Of a stretch of 64,000 bases of DNA, positions 1 through 7,900 are shown piece after piece (positions within the stretch are counted from its first letter, which is position 1; each line of letters opens with the position of its first letter). The position numbers were made by a program, and so were the translations under genes. This DNA is from Bacteroidaceae bacterium (GTDB taxonomy: Bacteria > Bacteroidota > Bacteroidia > Bacteroidales > Bacteroidaceae): assembly GCA_016291905.1 (NCBI GenBank), contig JAEEZS010000081.1, positions 185,081 to 249,080 on the forward strand. Reading direction: 5' to 3'. Under the pieces are notes generated by a model. It worked only from the letters and a program-made list of their open reading frames with translations, had not been told where the DNA came from and searched no databases.

Positions 1-1
1 C

Positions 2-1357
2 ATCAGGGCAGACGCCAACCTCTTTCACGATGTCTTCATGACGCTCGAGCTTCTGTTCTATCTCCGTAGGATTGACGTTCTTACCATTTGAAAGAACAAT
101 GATTTCCTTCGTACGTCCGGTGATGAAGATGCGTCCGTCTTCGCGGATGGTAGCGAGGTCGCCCGTATGGATGAATCCATCAGCATCAATAACTTCGGCT
201 GTCTCCTCGGGACGGTTGTAATAGCCCTGCATCACGTTAGGGCCTTTGGCGCACAACTCCCCATCAACCAGCTTCACCTCGACACTAGGCATCGCCTTGC
301 CCACGCTGCCTGGAACGAGTTCGCCTGGGCGAGTGAAGGATATCATCGGCGCTGTTTCCGTCATGCCATAGCCGTCAAGCAGGTCAATGCCCAACGTCTT
401 CATTCCCGCCGCTACCTCCACGGGCAACGCGGCTCCTCCATTCACACAGAATTCCAGATGTCCGCCCAGTTTCTTTTGCACAGCCTTAAAGACGAAACGC
501 GAGAAACGCAGGCTCCCTATCCGCCCGCAGAGCCAGAAAAGGAAGCGCGTGAGGGCGGAGGCATCTATCTTCCGCTTTATACCATTATATATTGTCTGCC
601 ACAAACGGGGCACGCCGATAATCAGGTTGACTTCGCCTGTCTGCAGGGTGGCCATGATGTCCGGCGCAGCCATAGAAGGACAGATGATGACGCCTGCCCC
701 CAACATCATCGGGGCGACCAGCGTACCGAGCAACGGAAGCACGTGGTGCAGAGGCAGGAGAATCAACACGCGGGTATGATTGGTGTAAATGGGGACTTCC
801 TCCGAGACGGAACGCACGTTGGCAAACATGTTGCGGAACGAGAGCATCACGCCCTTGGGTGTTCCCGTCGTACCTGAAGTATAGCAAATGAGCGCTATAC
901 GTTCCTCGTCACGCACAAACAGGCGGTCGAGGGAAGGAGCGGAATCAGAGGGATTATTCTGAATGCTCTGAGTTTCTGCGGACGTCAACACATTCGTGCT
1001 TAAAACATCCTCTATCACCAGCAGCGTGGTTGACGTACCCGCTTCAGCAATAGCTTTGCGCATCACATCGGCAGTCTTGGCTGACACCCACGCCAGCTGA
1101 GGCTCGCAGTCACGCAGGATGTAGGCCGTGTCGTCCACCGTGCTCATTGCATCTACGGGAACAGCTATCCCCTCGTTCAGCCAGACGGAGAAAATGGCAT
1201 ATATCCAGCCTGCGCTGTTCTCGCTGAAGATAACGGTCTTTCCCCCAGCCTGCTGGCCCGAAACGTGGGCAAAGTGCCGCACGTGCTCCAGTATCTCCGA
1301 AAAGCTGACTCTCTTGTCGCCCACGATGATGGCTGTCTTATGATAATCCGATATCAT
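2..1357 (-). CDS. AMP-dependent acyl-CoA synthetase (long-chain fatty acid-CoA ligase), 3' end cut by window edge
   Basis: Activates a carboxylic acid, probably a long-chain fatty acid, by adenylation and then thioesterification to CoA. About 452 residues are visible. The start is the ATG at 1355-1357, translating to [17 protein letters not shown], and the frame stays open to the left edge, so the C-terminal end is missing. The ATP-binding P-loop [14 protein letters not shown], the GYGMTETAP adenylate motif and the [17 protein letters not shown] hinge region all read clearly, which places it in the ANL superfamily. No signal peptide is seen, so it should be cytoplasmic. A TACCTTTG box 30 bases upstream is a good promoter. 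It is divergent from trmD. Substrate chain length cannot be told from the sequence. Confidence 0.93.
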   Translation of the reverse strand, partial: MISDYHKTAIIVGDKRVSFSEILEHVRHFAHVSGQQAGGKTVIFSENSAGWIYAIFSVWLNEGIAVPVDAMSTVDDTAYILRDCEPQLAWVSAKTADVMRKAIAEAGTSTTLLVIEDVLSTNVLTSAETQSIQNNPSDSAPSLDRLFVRDEERIALICYTSGTTGTPKGVMLSFRNMFANVRSVSEEVPIYTNHTRVLILLPLHHVLPLLGTLVAPMMLGAGVIICPSMAAPDIMATLQTGEVNLIIGVPRLWQTIYNGIKRKIDASALTRFLFWLCGRIGSLRFSRFVFKAVQKKLGGHLEFCVNGGAALPVEVAAGMKTLGIDLLDGYGMTETAPMISFTRPGELVPGSVGKAMPSVEVKLVDGELCAKGPNVMQGYYNRPEETAEVIDADGFIHTGDLATIREDGRIFITGRTKEIIVLSNGKNVNPTEIEQKLERHEDIVKEVGVCPD

Positions 1358-1386
1358 TTTATCTATCGCAATTCCGGTTTTGGCTG

Positions 1387-1394
1387 CAAAGGTA
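1387..1394 (-). promoter_or_regulatory. Bacteroidetes -7 box (TACCTTTG) for the acyl-CoA synthetase
   Basis: On the minus strand the sequence reads TACCTTTGCAG, matching TAnnTTTG, about 30 bases before the ATG at 1357. Confidence 0.65.
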
Positions 1395-1408
1395 GTGATT
1401 ATTCTCTA

Positions 1409-1448
1409 ATAATTCCTAATTCCCGTTTCCTAATTCCTGATAATTCCC
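1409..1448. repeat. TAATTCC short tandem array in the divergent promoter region
   Basis: Four imperfect copies of TAATTCC(T/C) lie between the two divergent promoters. The same motif recurs at 16059-16086 and 35459-35504. Confidence 0.6.
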
Positions 1449-1456
1449 TATCTTTG
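1449..1456 (+). promoter_or_regulatory. -7 box (TATCTTTG) for trmD
   Basis: TATCTTTGCACC is followed 18 bases later by the trmD ATG. It matches TAnnTTTG and leaves a very short leader. Confidence 0.7.
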
Positions 1457-1474
1457 CACCGAAAATACGAAACC

Positions 1475-2152
1475 ATGCGCATCGATATACTCACCGTATT
1501 GCCCGAAATGATAGAGGGATTCTTCAATTGCTCCATCATGGCAAGGGCCCAGAAGAAGGGATTGGCGGAAATCGTCATTCACAACATCCGCGACTACACC
1601 ACCGACAAACACCACAAGACCGATGACTACCCCTTCGGCGGTAGTGCAGGCATGGTGATGAAGATTGAGCCTATTGACCGTCTAATCAGCAAACTAAAAA
1701 GCGAGCGCGACTATGATGACGTCATCTTCACCTCGCCCGACGGAGAGCGTTTCGACCAACACATGGCCAACAGCCTCAGCCTCTGCAACAACCTCATTAT
1801 CCTCTGTGGACACTTCAAGGGCATCGACTACCGCATCCGCGAGCACCTGATCACGAAGGAGGTCAGTATTGGCGACTACGTGCTGACGGGAGGCGAACTG
1901 GCTGCAGCAGCCATTGCCGACGCTACTGTCCGACTCATTCCAGGCGTGCTGGGAGATGTGGGCTCGGCCCTCGACGACTCATTCCAGGACGGACTGCTCG
2001 ACCATCCTGTCTATACCCGTCCTGCCGACTACAACGGATGGCGCGTGCCCGACATCCTGCTCTCAGGCAACGAAGCCCTCATCCGCGAATGGGAACTCAA
2101 CCAGCAGATTGCCCGCACACGTCAATTAAGGCCCGACTTACTGAAAGACTGA
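1475..2152 (+). CDS. trmD: tRNA (guanine-N1)-methyltransferase
   Basis: Methylates G37 at N1 in tRNAs that read CNN codons, using S-adenosylmethionine, which prevents +1 frameshifting. The 225-residue length fits the family (about 220-250). The start [16 protein letters not shown] is the canonical TrmD N-terminus. The trefoil-knot SAM site is seen as [20 protein letters not shown] and [14 protein letters not shown]. The frame stays open upstream, but the ATG at 1475 sits 18 bases after a TATCTTTG box and matches the family start. It is monocistronic and is followed by the 21-bp repeats at 2156-2220. Confidence 0.97.
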   Translation: MRIDILTVLPEMIEGFFNCSIMARAQKKGLAEIVIHNIRDYTTDKHHKTDDYPFGGSAGMVMKIEPIDRLISKLKSERDYDDVIFTSPDGERFDQHMANSLSLCNNLIILCGHFKGIDYRIREHLITKEVSIGDYVLTGGELAAAAIADATVRLIPGVLGDVGSALDDSFQDGLLDHPVYTRPADYNGWRVPDILLSGNEALIREWELNQQIARTRQLRPDLLKD

Positions 2153-2155
2153 GTC

Positions 2156-2220
2156 CCTTTCACAACGCACTACGTTATTTTCTCAACGAAGTGCGCTATC
2201 TTTCCAGCATACTGCGTTAA
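2156..2220. repeat. 21-bp imperfect tandem repeat between convergent gene ends
   Basis: Three 21-base units can be aligned: TTCACAACGCACTACGTTATT, TTCTCAACGAAGTGCGCTATC and TTTCCAGCATACTGCGTTAAA (each longer unit shown in full is 21 bases; the shared core is CACTACG/GTGCGCTA). They fill the gap between trmD and the convergent GH123-like gene and overlap that gene's stop codon. Related units appear near 17330 and 63760. Confidence 0.5.
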
Positions 2221-3869
2221 AACTTCCAAAGAGCCTCCTCGGCTTTGCGGATTAATGCGCCGGCATTGGTGTCGTCAGCGTACTTATTGCCTGCGAAGGG
2301 GGCAAGGATGGCATCGAGTTTCTTCTGTTGGGCAGGAGTGGCCTCAGCACGCAGGAGGCGAATTTTCTCATAGTCCTGAATGCCCTGAATGAGTCGCTCA
2401 AAACGGATGCTGCTTCCCGTAGGATATACCAAGAAGCAGTCGCCGCTGTACCATGTGCGGAAACGGGTGTCCTTGCAGGGGTCCTTCACCCAGCTGTTGT
2501 AGGCCCAGCGCAGATAGCCGTCGAAGCCCAAGGCTGCGGCGTGCCAGCCGAGAAAGGCCGACTCGGCAGGGGGCGAGAAGGTGAACGTGTTGGGATGGTC
2601 GGGGGAGCAGCAGGTGTAGAATGTGGTGCGCAGGCCGTCGGCACGGCGTTGGGCAGCCACCTCGGCAGGAATGTTCACATGCTGGTAGGCAAGGCTGATG
2701 TCGTACATCATCGACACCACCTCGGGCGAGTAGTTGACGGCGCCCTCGATGCGGTAGCCTGGGTCGGCACGGCGCGCGATGTCCCACGCGATGCGCATCT
2801 GGTCCATGGGACGCTCGTCCATGGCGATGCACGTCTTGTCGAACCATCCCTTCGCCTTCAGATGACGGGCGAAGTCGGTGAGGAACGGCAGGAGGTACTC
2901 CTCGTAGGCTTTTTCGCCGGGCTGACAGGCAATCGTCTTCAATGTGCTAGTAGCCATGTCTATATACTCGAAGCGGTAGCCCCAAAGTACAATGGTGTAG
3001 CAATCGATCTGCTCCGTCACGCCACACGACATCATGAACTCTACCCAGCGGTCAAACACCGTGTAGTCGTACGTCCAACGCCCGTCGATTCCCTTCATCT
3101 TCACAATCATGCTCTCGAAGGGGTCCTCCGTCTGGCTGTTCCAAGGATGCTGGATGATGCTGGTGGTGATGACCTTGCCGCCCGCTTCGGCATACATTTC
3201 CATCAGAGGGCGCATACGGTCAAAGTGTTCTTTGCTCCAGAGGGGCACGTCGAAATAGCGCGCCACGGCGTAGGGGTTCTGCCAGAGGTCGAGGTGGAAC
3301 TTCCAGTCCTTCGGCTCAGGCAGGACACGTTTGCCGACAGTAAGTTTGATGGGCAGGCTCAGCGTAGTGCCTTCAAACGAGACGCTTACCGTTCCGCTGT
3401 ACTTCCCAGGCGTGGCATCCTGCGGCACGCGGATGTCAAGCCACACGGGGCAATTAGTGCTTGCCTCCACACGGCACGTTGGCTGAGGGTCAAGACGGTC
3501 TGCCACGAGGCAGGAGTCCTTTCCGTGCTTGCCATACCCGTCTGCCAGCACATAGCGGACAAAGTACCGACGGATGCAGTCAGCAGGAATGACATTCTTC
3601 CCGCTCTTCAGGTCGCTGACGCTAAGCGAGATTTCCAAGTCCCTATCTACACCATACAGACTAACAACAGCTTGTGCGCTAACGCGTTCGCCTCGCCAAG
3701 CACGCAGCACGGGAGGGGGGGCAATTTTGGGCGCATCGAGCGGCATCTGGTCATAGCGCACATCCGTTGAGCCCCAATAGAATCCAGGCTTATTTGCCGT
3801 CTGCGCAAAGGCGGACGCACACATCATCAGCATCATCAGCTGGAACATAAGAGAGATTCTTTTTTTCAT
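2217..3869 (-). CDS. Secreted DUF4091 / GH123-like glycoside hydrolase
   Basis: A 550-residue protein with a Sec signal peptide (MKKRISLMFQLMMLMMCASAFA) and no lipobox, so probably periplasmic. An N-terminal beta-sandwich region (about 25-190) is followed by a TIM-barrel-like domain ending in a DUF4091-type region. The adjacent acid pair in KTCIAMDERPMDQM resembles the Asp-Glu pair used in GH123 N-acetylgalactosaminidases for substrate-assisted catalysis. The aromatic-rich stretch LRWAYNSWVKDP is typical of DUF4091 proteins. A sugar substrate such as a GalNAc glycan is inferred from the family, not shown. It is monocistronic, with its own TACCTTTG promoter and no SusC/D pair next to it. Confidence 0.8.
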   Translation of the reverse strand: MKKRISLMFQLMMLMMCASAFAQTANKPGFYWGSTDVRYDQMPLDAPKIAPPPVLRAWRGERVSAQAVVSLYGVDRDLEISLSVSDLKSGKNVIPADCIRRYFVRYVLADGYGKHGKDSCLVADRLDPQPTCRVEASTNCPVWLDIRVPQDATPGKYSGTVSVSFEGTTLSLPIKLTVGKRVLPEPKDWKFHLDLWQNPYAVARYFDVPLWSKEHFDRMRPLMEMYAEAGGKVITTSIIQHPWNSQTEDPFESMIVKMKGIDGRWTYDYTVFDRWVEFMMSCGVTEQIDCYTIVLWGYRFEYIDMATSTLKTIACQPGEKAYEEYLLPFLTDFARHLKAKGWFDKTCIAMDERPMDQMRIAWDIARRADPGYRIEGAVNYSPEVVSMMYDISLAYQHVNIPAEVAAQRRADGLRTTFYTCCSPDHPNTFTFSPPAESAFLGWHAAALGFDGYLRWAYNSWVKDPCKDTRFRTWYSGDCFLVYPTGSSIRFERLIQGIQDYEKIRLLRAEATPAQQKKLDAILAPFAGNKYADDTNAGALIRKAEEALWKF

Positions 3870-3919
3870 GGTTTATTGCGATACCTTATTATACAATATT
3901 ACGATTGATTTCAGGAAGG

Positions 3920-3927
3920 CAAAGGTA
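3920..3927 (-). promoter_or_regulatory. -7 box (TACCTTTG) for the GH123-like gene
   Basis: On the minus strand TACCTTTGCC lies about 50 bases before the ATG at 3869. Confidence 0.6.
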
Positions 3928-4085
3928 CGGACTTTTTCGCAGACGAGCAACAAAAAAGCCCGAAAAAACACCTTCCTTTGAGAATCCGATAATAGAAAAG
4001 TGCGAATAGTTGCAATTCTATTACGATTTTTCGCGATTTCGACGAAAAAAGTTTCAATTTATTTTGCAAATACAGATTTTAGATG

Positions 4086-4093
4086 TAATTTTG
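4086..4093 (+). promoter_or_regulatory. -7 box (TAATTTTG) for gdhA, with upstream TTTTGC
   Basis: TAATTTTGCAGCG matches TAnnTTTG. A TTTTGC element at 4062-4067 lies 18 bases upstream, as expected for a Bacteroidetes -33 box. The transcript would have a leader of about 70 bases. Confidence 0.7.
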
Positions 4094-4115
4094 CAGCGAA
4101 AATAGGTAGAAGTTA

Positions 4116-4131
4116 TGTGTCGCAAGACACA
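4116..4131 (+). promoter_or_regulatory. Perfect hairpin with GCAA tetraloop in the gdhA leader
   Basis: TGTGTC-GCAA-GACACA is a 6-bp stem capped by a GNRA tetraloop about 40 bases before the gdhA start. There is no T-run after it, so it is not a terminator. It could stabilise the mRNA or bind a regulator. Confidence 0.5.
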
Positions 4132-4169
4132 AAAGAAATATAGTAACATTCTAATAGGTATTAGTCTTT

Positions 4170-5504
4170 ATGAAAGCTGAAGAAGTACTTGCTCAGTTGA
4201 AAGAGCGTTTTCCTGGCGAGCCGGAGTATTATCAGGCCGTGGGTGAGGTCCTCCGCACCATCGAGGACGAGTATAACCGTCATCCTGAATTCGAGGAGAC
4301 CAATCTGGTGGAGCGTCTGTGCATCCCCGATCGTATCGTGCAGTTCCGCGTGACTTGGACTGACGATGCAGGACGTGTGCGCACCAATATGGGTTATCGC
4401 ATCCAGCACAGCAACGCCATTGGACCGTACAAAGGCGGTATCCGTTTCCACGCTTCTGTCAACCCAAGCATCCTGAAGTTCCTTGCCTTCGAGCAGACCT
4501 TCAAGAATTCACTCACTACCCTCCCAATGGGTGGTGCTAAGGGCGGTTCAGACTTCAGTCCCCGCGGTAAGAGCAAGAACGAGGTCATGCGTTTCTGCCA
4601 GGCTTTCGTTACGGAACTTTGGCGTAACATCGGTCCTGACACCGACGTTCCCGCTGGTGACATCGGTGTAGGCGGACGTGAAGTAGGATTCATGTTCGGC
4701 ATGTACAAGAAGCTGACCCGCGAATTCACGGGGACCTTCACCGGCAAGGGACGCGACTTTGGCGGTTCGCTGATTCGTCCCGAGGCTACGGGTTACGGTA
4801 ACGTCTACTTCCTGCAGGAGATGCTGAAGACCCGCGGCGAAGACGTGAAAGGCAAGAGCGTGCTGATTTCCGGCGCTGGTAACGTGGCTCAATACACAGC
4901 TGAGAAGGTGCTCCAGTTGGGCGGCAAGGTGCTCACGATGAGCGACTCTGACGGCTACATCTACGACCCCGACGGCATCGACCGTGCAAAGCTCGACTAC
5001 ATCATGGAGCTGAAGAACGACTACCGCGGTCGTATCAAGGAATATGCTGACAAATACGGTTGCAAATATGTGGCCAAGGCTCGTCCCTGGGGCGAAAAGG
5101 CCGACATTGCCCTCCCCTGCGCCACGCAGAACGAAATCAACGGCGACGAAGCACGCACACTGGTTGCCAACGGCGTCATTGCTGTCAGCGAAGGTGCCAA
5201 CATGCCCTCGACTGCCGAAGCCGTCAGCGTGTTCCAGGAGGCTCGCATCCTCTACTGCCCGGGTAAGGCTTCGAATGCCGGTGGCGTCAGCGTCAGCGGA
5301 CTGGAGATGAGCCAGAACTCAGAACGCCTCAGCTGGAGTGCCGAAGAGGTTGACAACCGTCTCCACGAAATCATGTGCAACATCCACGCTTCTTGCGTGA
5401 AATACGGCCGTCAGCCGGATGGCTACATCGACTATGTGAAAGGCGCTAATATCGCCGGCTTCATGAAGGTCGCCCGCGCCATGATGGCTCAAGGCATTGT
5501 ATAA
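4170..5504 (+). CDS. gdhA: NADP-type glutamate dehydrogenase
   Basis: Catalyses reversible reductive amination of 2-oxoglutarate to glutamate, the main ammonia-assimilating step in gut Bacteroidales. At 444 residues it has the exact size of the hexameric small GDH class. The dimerisation and substrate region includes GPYKGGIRFH and PMGGAKGGSDFSPRGKS, which holds the catalytic lysine. The Rossmann fold shows ISGAGNVAQYTAEK and an acidic-serine SDSDG loop. The start MKAEEVLAQLKERFP follows a strong TAATTTTG promoter and a leader hairpin. It is monocistronic and closed by an intrinsic terminator. Cofactor preference (NADPH) is inferred from overall similarity. Confidence 0.97.
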   Translation: MKAEEVLAQLKERFPGEPEYYQAVGEVLRTIEDEYNRHPEFEETNLVERLCIPDRIVQFRVTWTDDAGRVRTNMGYRIQHSNAIGPYKGGIRFHASVNPSILKFLAFEQTFKNSLTTLPMGGAKGGSDFSPRGKSKNEVMRFCQAFVTELWRNIGPDTDVPAGDIGVGGREVGFMFGMYKKLTREFTGTFTGKGRDFGGSLIRPEATGYGNVYFLQEMLKTRGEDVKGKSVLISGAGNVAQYTAEKVLQLGGKVLTMSDSDGYIYDPDGIDRAKLDYIMELKNDYRGRIKEYADKYGCKYVAKARPWGEKADIALPCATQNEINGDEARTLVANGVIAVSEGANMPSTAEAVSVFQEARILYCPGKASNAGGVSVSGLEMSQNSERLSWSAEEVDNRLHEIMCNIHASCVKYGRQPDGYIDYVKGANIAGFMKVARAMMAQGIV

Positions 5505-5555
5505 AACCATAGCATCGTTAATAAACAATCATTATTCTTCGTAAAGTATTCAAAA

Positions 5556-5593
5556 ATGGAGCTCGGCAGTGATGCCCGGCTCCATGTTTTTTT
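5556..5593 (+). terminator. Intrinsic terminator after gdhA
   Basis: ATGGAGC...GCTCCAT stem with inner CGG/CCG pairing, followed by seven T residues. Confidence 0.85.
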
Positions 5594-5688
5594 CTAAAAA
5601 ACCTTATTAAATCGTTTTTGCAGATGTGAAAATGAACTTTTCCATCGTTGAAGTGTATGCATAGGTGAACAATTAAAAATTCACGACG

Positions 5689-6885
5689 ATGAGAAAACGA
5701 ATTTCCTATTTTTTGGCAGCCCTGGCTGTCGTATTGAGCGCAACAGCGCAGTCAAACAATAAAAGCACAGATGACAATGTGCCGCAAAAGATTGTCACCT
5801 TCGTCAAGGTAGAACATGCTCCGGAGTGGTATGGGCGACAAGCGACGTTATGGCGTGCTGTCACGGAACGCGAGCCAAAGAACGAAGAGGCTTGGATAAA
5901 CCTCTATCACGCCACACGCTACAGCATTATGTTTACGGACAAGTCAGAGGATTACAGTCCGCTTACGGATATTTGGCAGTCTATGCGAAAGGCGGTGCCC
6001 GACACGTATGCCGACTATCTGCTGACATACTTCCATGCCAAGTTCGTGGGATTGCCCGATGCTGAAGATGACGGGCGGAAGAGTCTCCAGAACATGGTTA
6101 AGGCCATCCGTATGCGCCCTGACGAGGTGAATGCTTACCCCGATTATGTGGCTTGCCTGCTGATGACGGGTGACGAAGCGCTACTAGATGACATCCTGCA
6201 CCGTTGGTACGAGAGCGGCACCTATTCTGCCAGCCTACTCAACTATGCCTATAACGAGATGGTCGGTCTGCCCGACGATGCCCTTTTCTTCACAAACGGC
6301 GATGTTGACACCTATTCCAAACTGCTGCTTCAAGGCGGCAAAGGACTGTTCCGTGGGGTGAAGGTGGTGTGCATTCCCATGCTCTATAGTCCCTCTTACC
6401 GCGAGACGGTGTGCCGTCAGCTGGGTGTCCCTGTACTTGAGGCGCCAAAGGCAACAACAGAGGAAGAGTATAATGCCTGGGTAGAGCGGGCTGAGTTATA
6501 CCTTATTGAAAAGACGGGCCGTCCGGCCTACTTCTACATTGGAGAGCGAGTCCCCTCCTTTGAAGACAAGCTCTATTCCGAAGGACTAGTCTATCGCTAC
6601 AGCAACCGTCGTTACGACAACCTGGCCGTCAAGCAACAAAACTACGAAAAACGCTACCTGCTGGATTACCTTTACGAGTCATTCGTTCCCGAGACGTACG
6701 AGGCCTCGGCCTATCGCCTGAACCTTAACTATATTCCCTGCCTGAAATCGTTGCTCGAATGGTATAAGCAGAACGACAAAGCACGATATAAGGAGTTGTA
6801 CACCATGATGATGACCATCCTGCTCAAGACGGAAAAGATTTCGGACGAAAAACGGCAATCGTATTATGACGAGATTAACCGCTGA
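5689..6885 (+). CDS. Exported protein of unknown function, TPR-like, upstream of an ECF sigma factor
   Basis: A 398-residue protein with a clear Sec signal peptide (FLAALAVVLSATAQ) and a mature domain rich in paired helices, for example EREPKNEEAWINLYHATRY, which looks like a degenerate tetratricopeptide array. I do not recognise a catalytic family. Its 3' end overlaps the sigma factor gene by 20 bases, so the two are translationally coupled and should act in the same response. It could be an envelope sensor or an effector of that regulon. No clear TAnnTTTG box is visible upstream, which would fit transcription by an alternative sigma factor, perhaps its own partner. Confidence 0.7.
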   Translation: MRKRISYFLAALAVVLSATAQSNNKSTDDNVPQKIVTFVKVEHAPEWYGRQATLWRAVTEREPKNEEAWINLYHATRYSIMFTDKSEDYSPLTDIWQSMRKAVPDTYADYLLTYFHAKFVGLPDAEDDGRKSLQNMVKAIRMRPDEVNAYPDYVACLLMTGDEALLDDILHRWYESGTYSASLLNYAYNEMVGLPDDALFFTNGDVDTYSKLLLQGGKGLFRGVKVVCIPMLYSPSYRETVCRQLGVPVLEAPKATTEEEYNAWVERAELYLIEKTGRPAYFYIGERVPSFEDKLYSEGLVYRYSNRRYDNLAVKQQNYEKRYLLDYLYESFVPETYEASAYRLNLNYIPCLKSLLEWYKQNDKARYKELYTMMMTILLKTEKISDEKRQSYYDEINR

Positions 6886-7369
6886 CGACTTCAACCGTCT
6901 CTATCGGGAGCATGCCCGCCGTGCCCAGGGGTTCTTCCTTCGCATGACGGGCGACTCCATGCTGGCTGAGGACTTGACACAAGAACTCTTCACCCGCTTG
7001 TGGGAGCATCGGAGCCGTTTTGATGCTCGTCAGGGAGAGTTTACGACGTGGATGTTCAGTGTGGCATACAACCTTTGCAAGAACGAGTATCGCCATCGAA
7101 GCGTGGCGAGAACGTGGGATGCTGCTCCTACAGCTACGGAATATGCCCAAGACGCCAGTGCTGCACTTGAACGCGAGGAAAAGAAAAAACTGCTTGCCGA
7201 AGCTGTCCAACACCTGCCCGATGGGATACGCGAAGTGTTCCTGTTGCGCTACGAGGAGGAACTCTCCATCAGCGATGTGGCGCAGATTCTCCGTATTCCC
7301 GAGGGTACCGTAAAATCACGTGCTTATACTGCTCTAAAGACATTGCAACAACAAATGAAACAATACTAA
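6866..7369 (+). CDS. ECF-type RNA polymerase sigma factor
   Basis: A 167-residue sigma-70 family protein with only regions 2 and 4. Region 2 is seen as DLTQELFTRLWEHRSRF with the core-binding and -10-recognition helices up to about residue 80. Region 4 carries the helix-turn-helix ISDVAQILRIPEGTVKSR at about 137-154. The start lies inside the preceding reading frame (20-base overlap), and the next gene begins 12 bases after its stop. The small membrane protein downstream is the likely anti-sigma factor. Target promoters cannot be read from this window. Confidence 0.92.
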   Translation: MTRLTADDFNRLYREHARRAQGFFLRMTGDSMLAEDLTQELFTRLWEHRSRFDARQGEFTTWMFSVAYNLCKNEYRHRSVARTWDAAPTATEYAQDASAALEREEKKKLLAEAVQHLPDGIREVFLLRYEEELSISDVAQILRIPEGTVKSRAYTALKTLQQQMKQY

Positions 7370-7381
7370 ATAAAAAAGATT

Positions 7382-7738
7382 ATGGCTATAAAGAAAAATG
7401 AAACCGTGAACGGTCAACAGTTGGCAGACCTAGAGGCTGAGAGTGCCGAAATGCTAACCATGTTGCACGAACAGCGCGAAGAGGAAAATGCCCGCCTTGA
7501 AGTCCCTGAGAGAACATTTACAGAGCCAACCAAGAATTCTCAATCAGTCAGAATGCTACGATTTTCTCCCGGCTGGATGGCTGCGGCATTAGTGATAGGC
7601 TTTGCCATGGGCTTCGCAATGCCACGGAACAATCGCAGCCTACTTTCTGACGATTCCTACACTCTTGCAGGTGACACCTTGAACGGCTGCAGCGTGGCTT
7701 GTGGCGACATCAACACAGCGTTGCTCGTTTCGATGTAA
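7382..7738 (+). CDS. Small single-pass membrane protein, putative anti-sigma factor
   Basis: A 118-residue protein with a charged N-terminal cytoplasmic region of about 60 residues, one transmembrane helix (SPGWMAAALVIGFAMGFAMP, about 61-80) and a short periplasmic tail. It follows the ECF sigma gene by 12 bases. The position and topology match membrane anti-sigma factors, but no zinc-binding H-x3-C-x2-C motif is present, so the assignment rests on context. Confidence 0.6.
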   Translation: MAIKKNETVNGQQLADLEAESAEMLTMLHEQREEENARLEVPERTFTEPTKNSQSVRMLRFSPGWMAAALVIGFAMGFAMPRNNRSLLSDDSYTLAGDTLNGCSVACGDINTALLVSM

Positions 7739-7812
7739 AGCGAATCTTAAAGACACTGGTTAAAACAAAGAAAAAAACTTATCGTCTGGCATATAATCTG
7801 AATTATTTGAAT

Positions 7813-7820
7813 TATCTTTG
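7813..7820 (+). promoter_or_regulatory. -7 box (TATCTTTG) for the thiamine uptake operon
   Basis: TATCTTTGCAGCG lies just ahead of the TPP aptamer, so transcription should begin only a few bases before the riboswitch. Confidence 0.7.
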
Positions 7821-7828
7821 CAGCGAAA

Positions 7829-7900
7829 ATCGCATAGGGGTGCCACGAGGCTGAGATTATACCCTTGAACCTGATGCGGATAATACCGACGTAGGAAATG
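7829..7900 (+). promoter_or_regulatory. TPP riboswitch (THI element) overlapping the ribosome binding site and start codon
   Basis: The conserved THI-box segments appear in order: AGGGGTGCC, GGCTGAGA, ACCCTTGAACCTGAT, CGGATAATACCG and CGTAGGAA. The last segment serves as the only ribosome binding site, and the ATG of the receptor follows directly at 7898. The P1 5' strand CAT (7833-7835) can pair with this ATG. Binding of thiamine pyrophosphate should therefore hide the start region and block translation without a separate expression platform. Confidence 0.93.

Larger units (their letters stand above)
3870..4169. other. Divergent intergenic region with two promoters and a 5' UTR hairpin
   Basis: About 300 bases without a gene. 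It is A+T rich and holds the minus-strand box for the GH123-like gene (3920-3927), the plus-strand box for gdhA (4086-4093) and a GCAA-loop hairpin (4116-4131). Nothing else is recognisable. Confidence 0.6.

Noticed and set aside
2328..3770. Plus-strand open frame of 480 codons opposite the GH123-like gene
   Set aside because: No promoter, no known domain, and the minus-strand gene has a signal peptide and family motifs.
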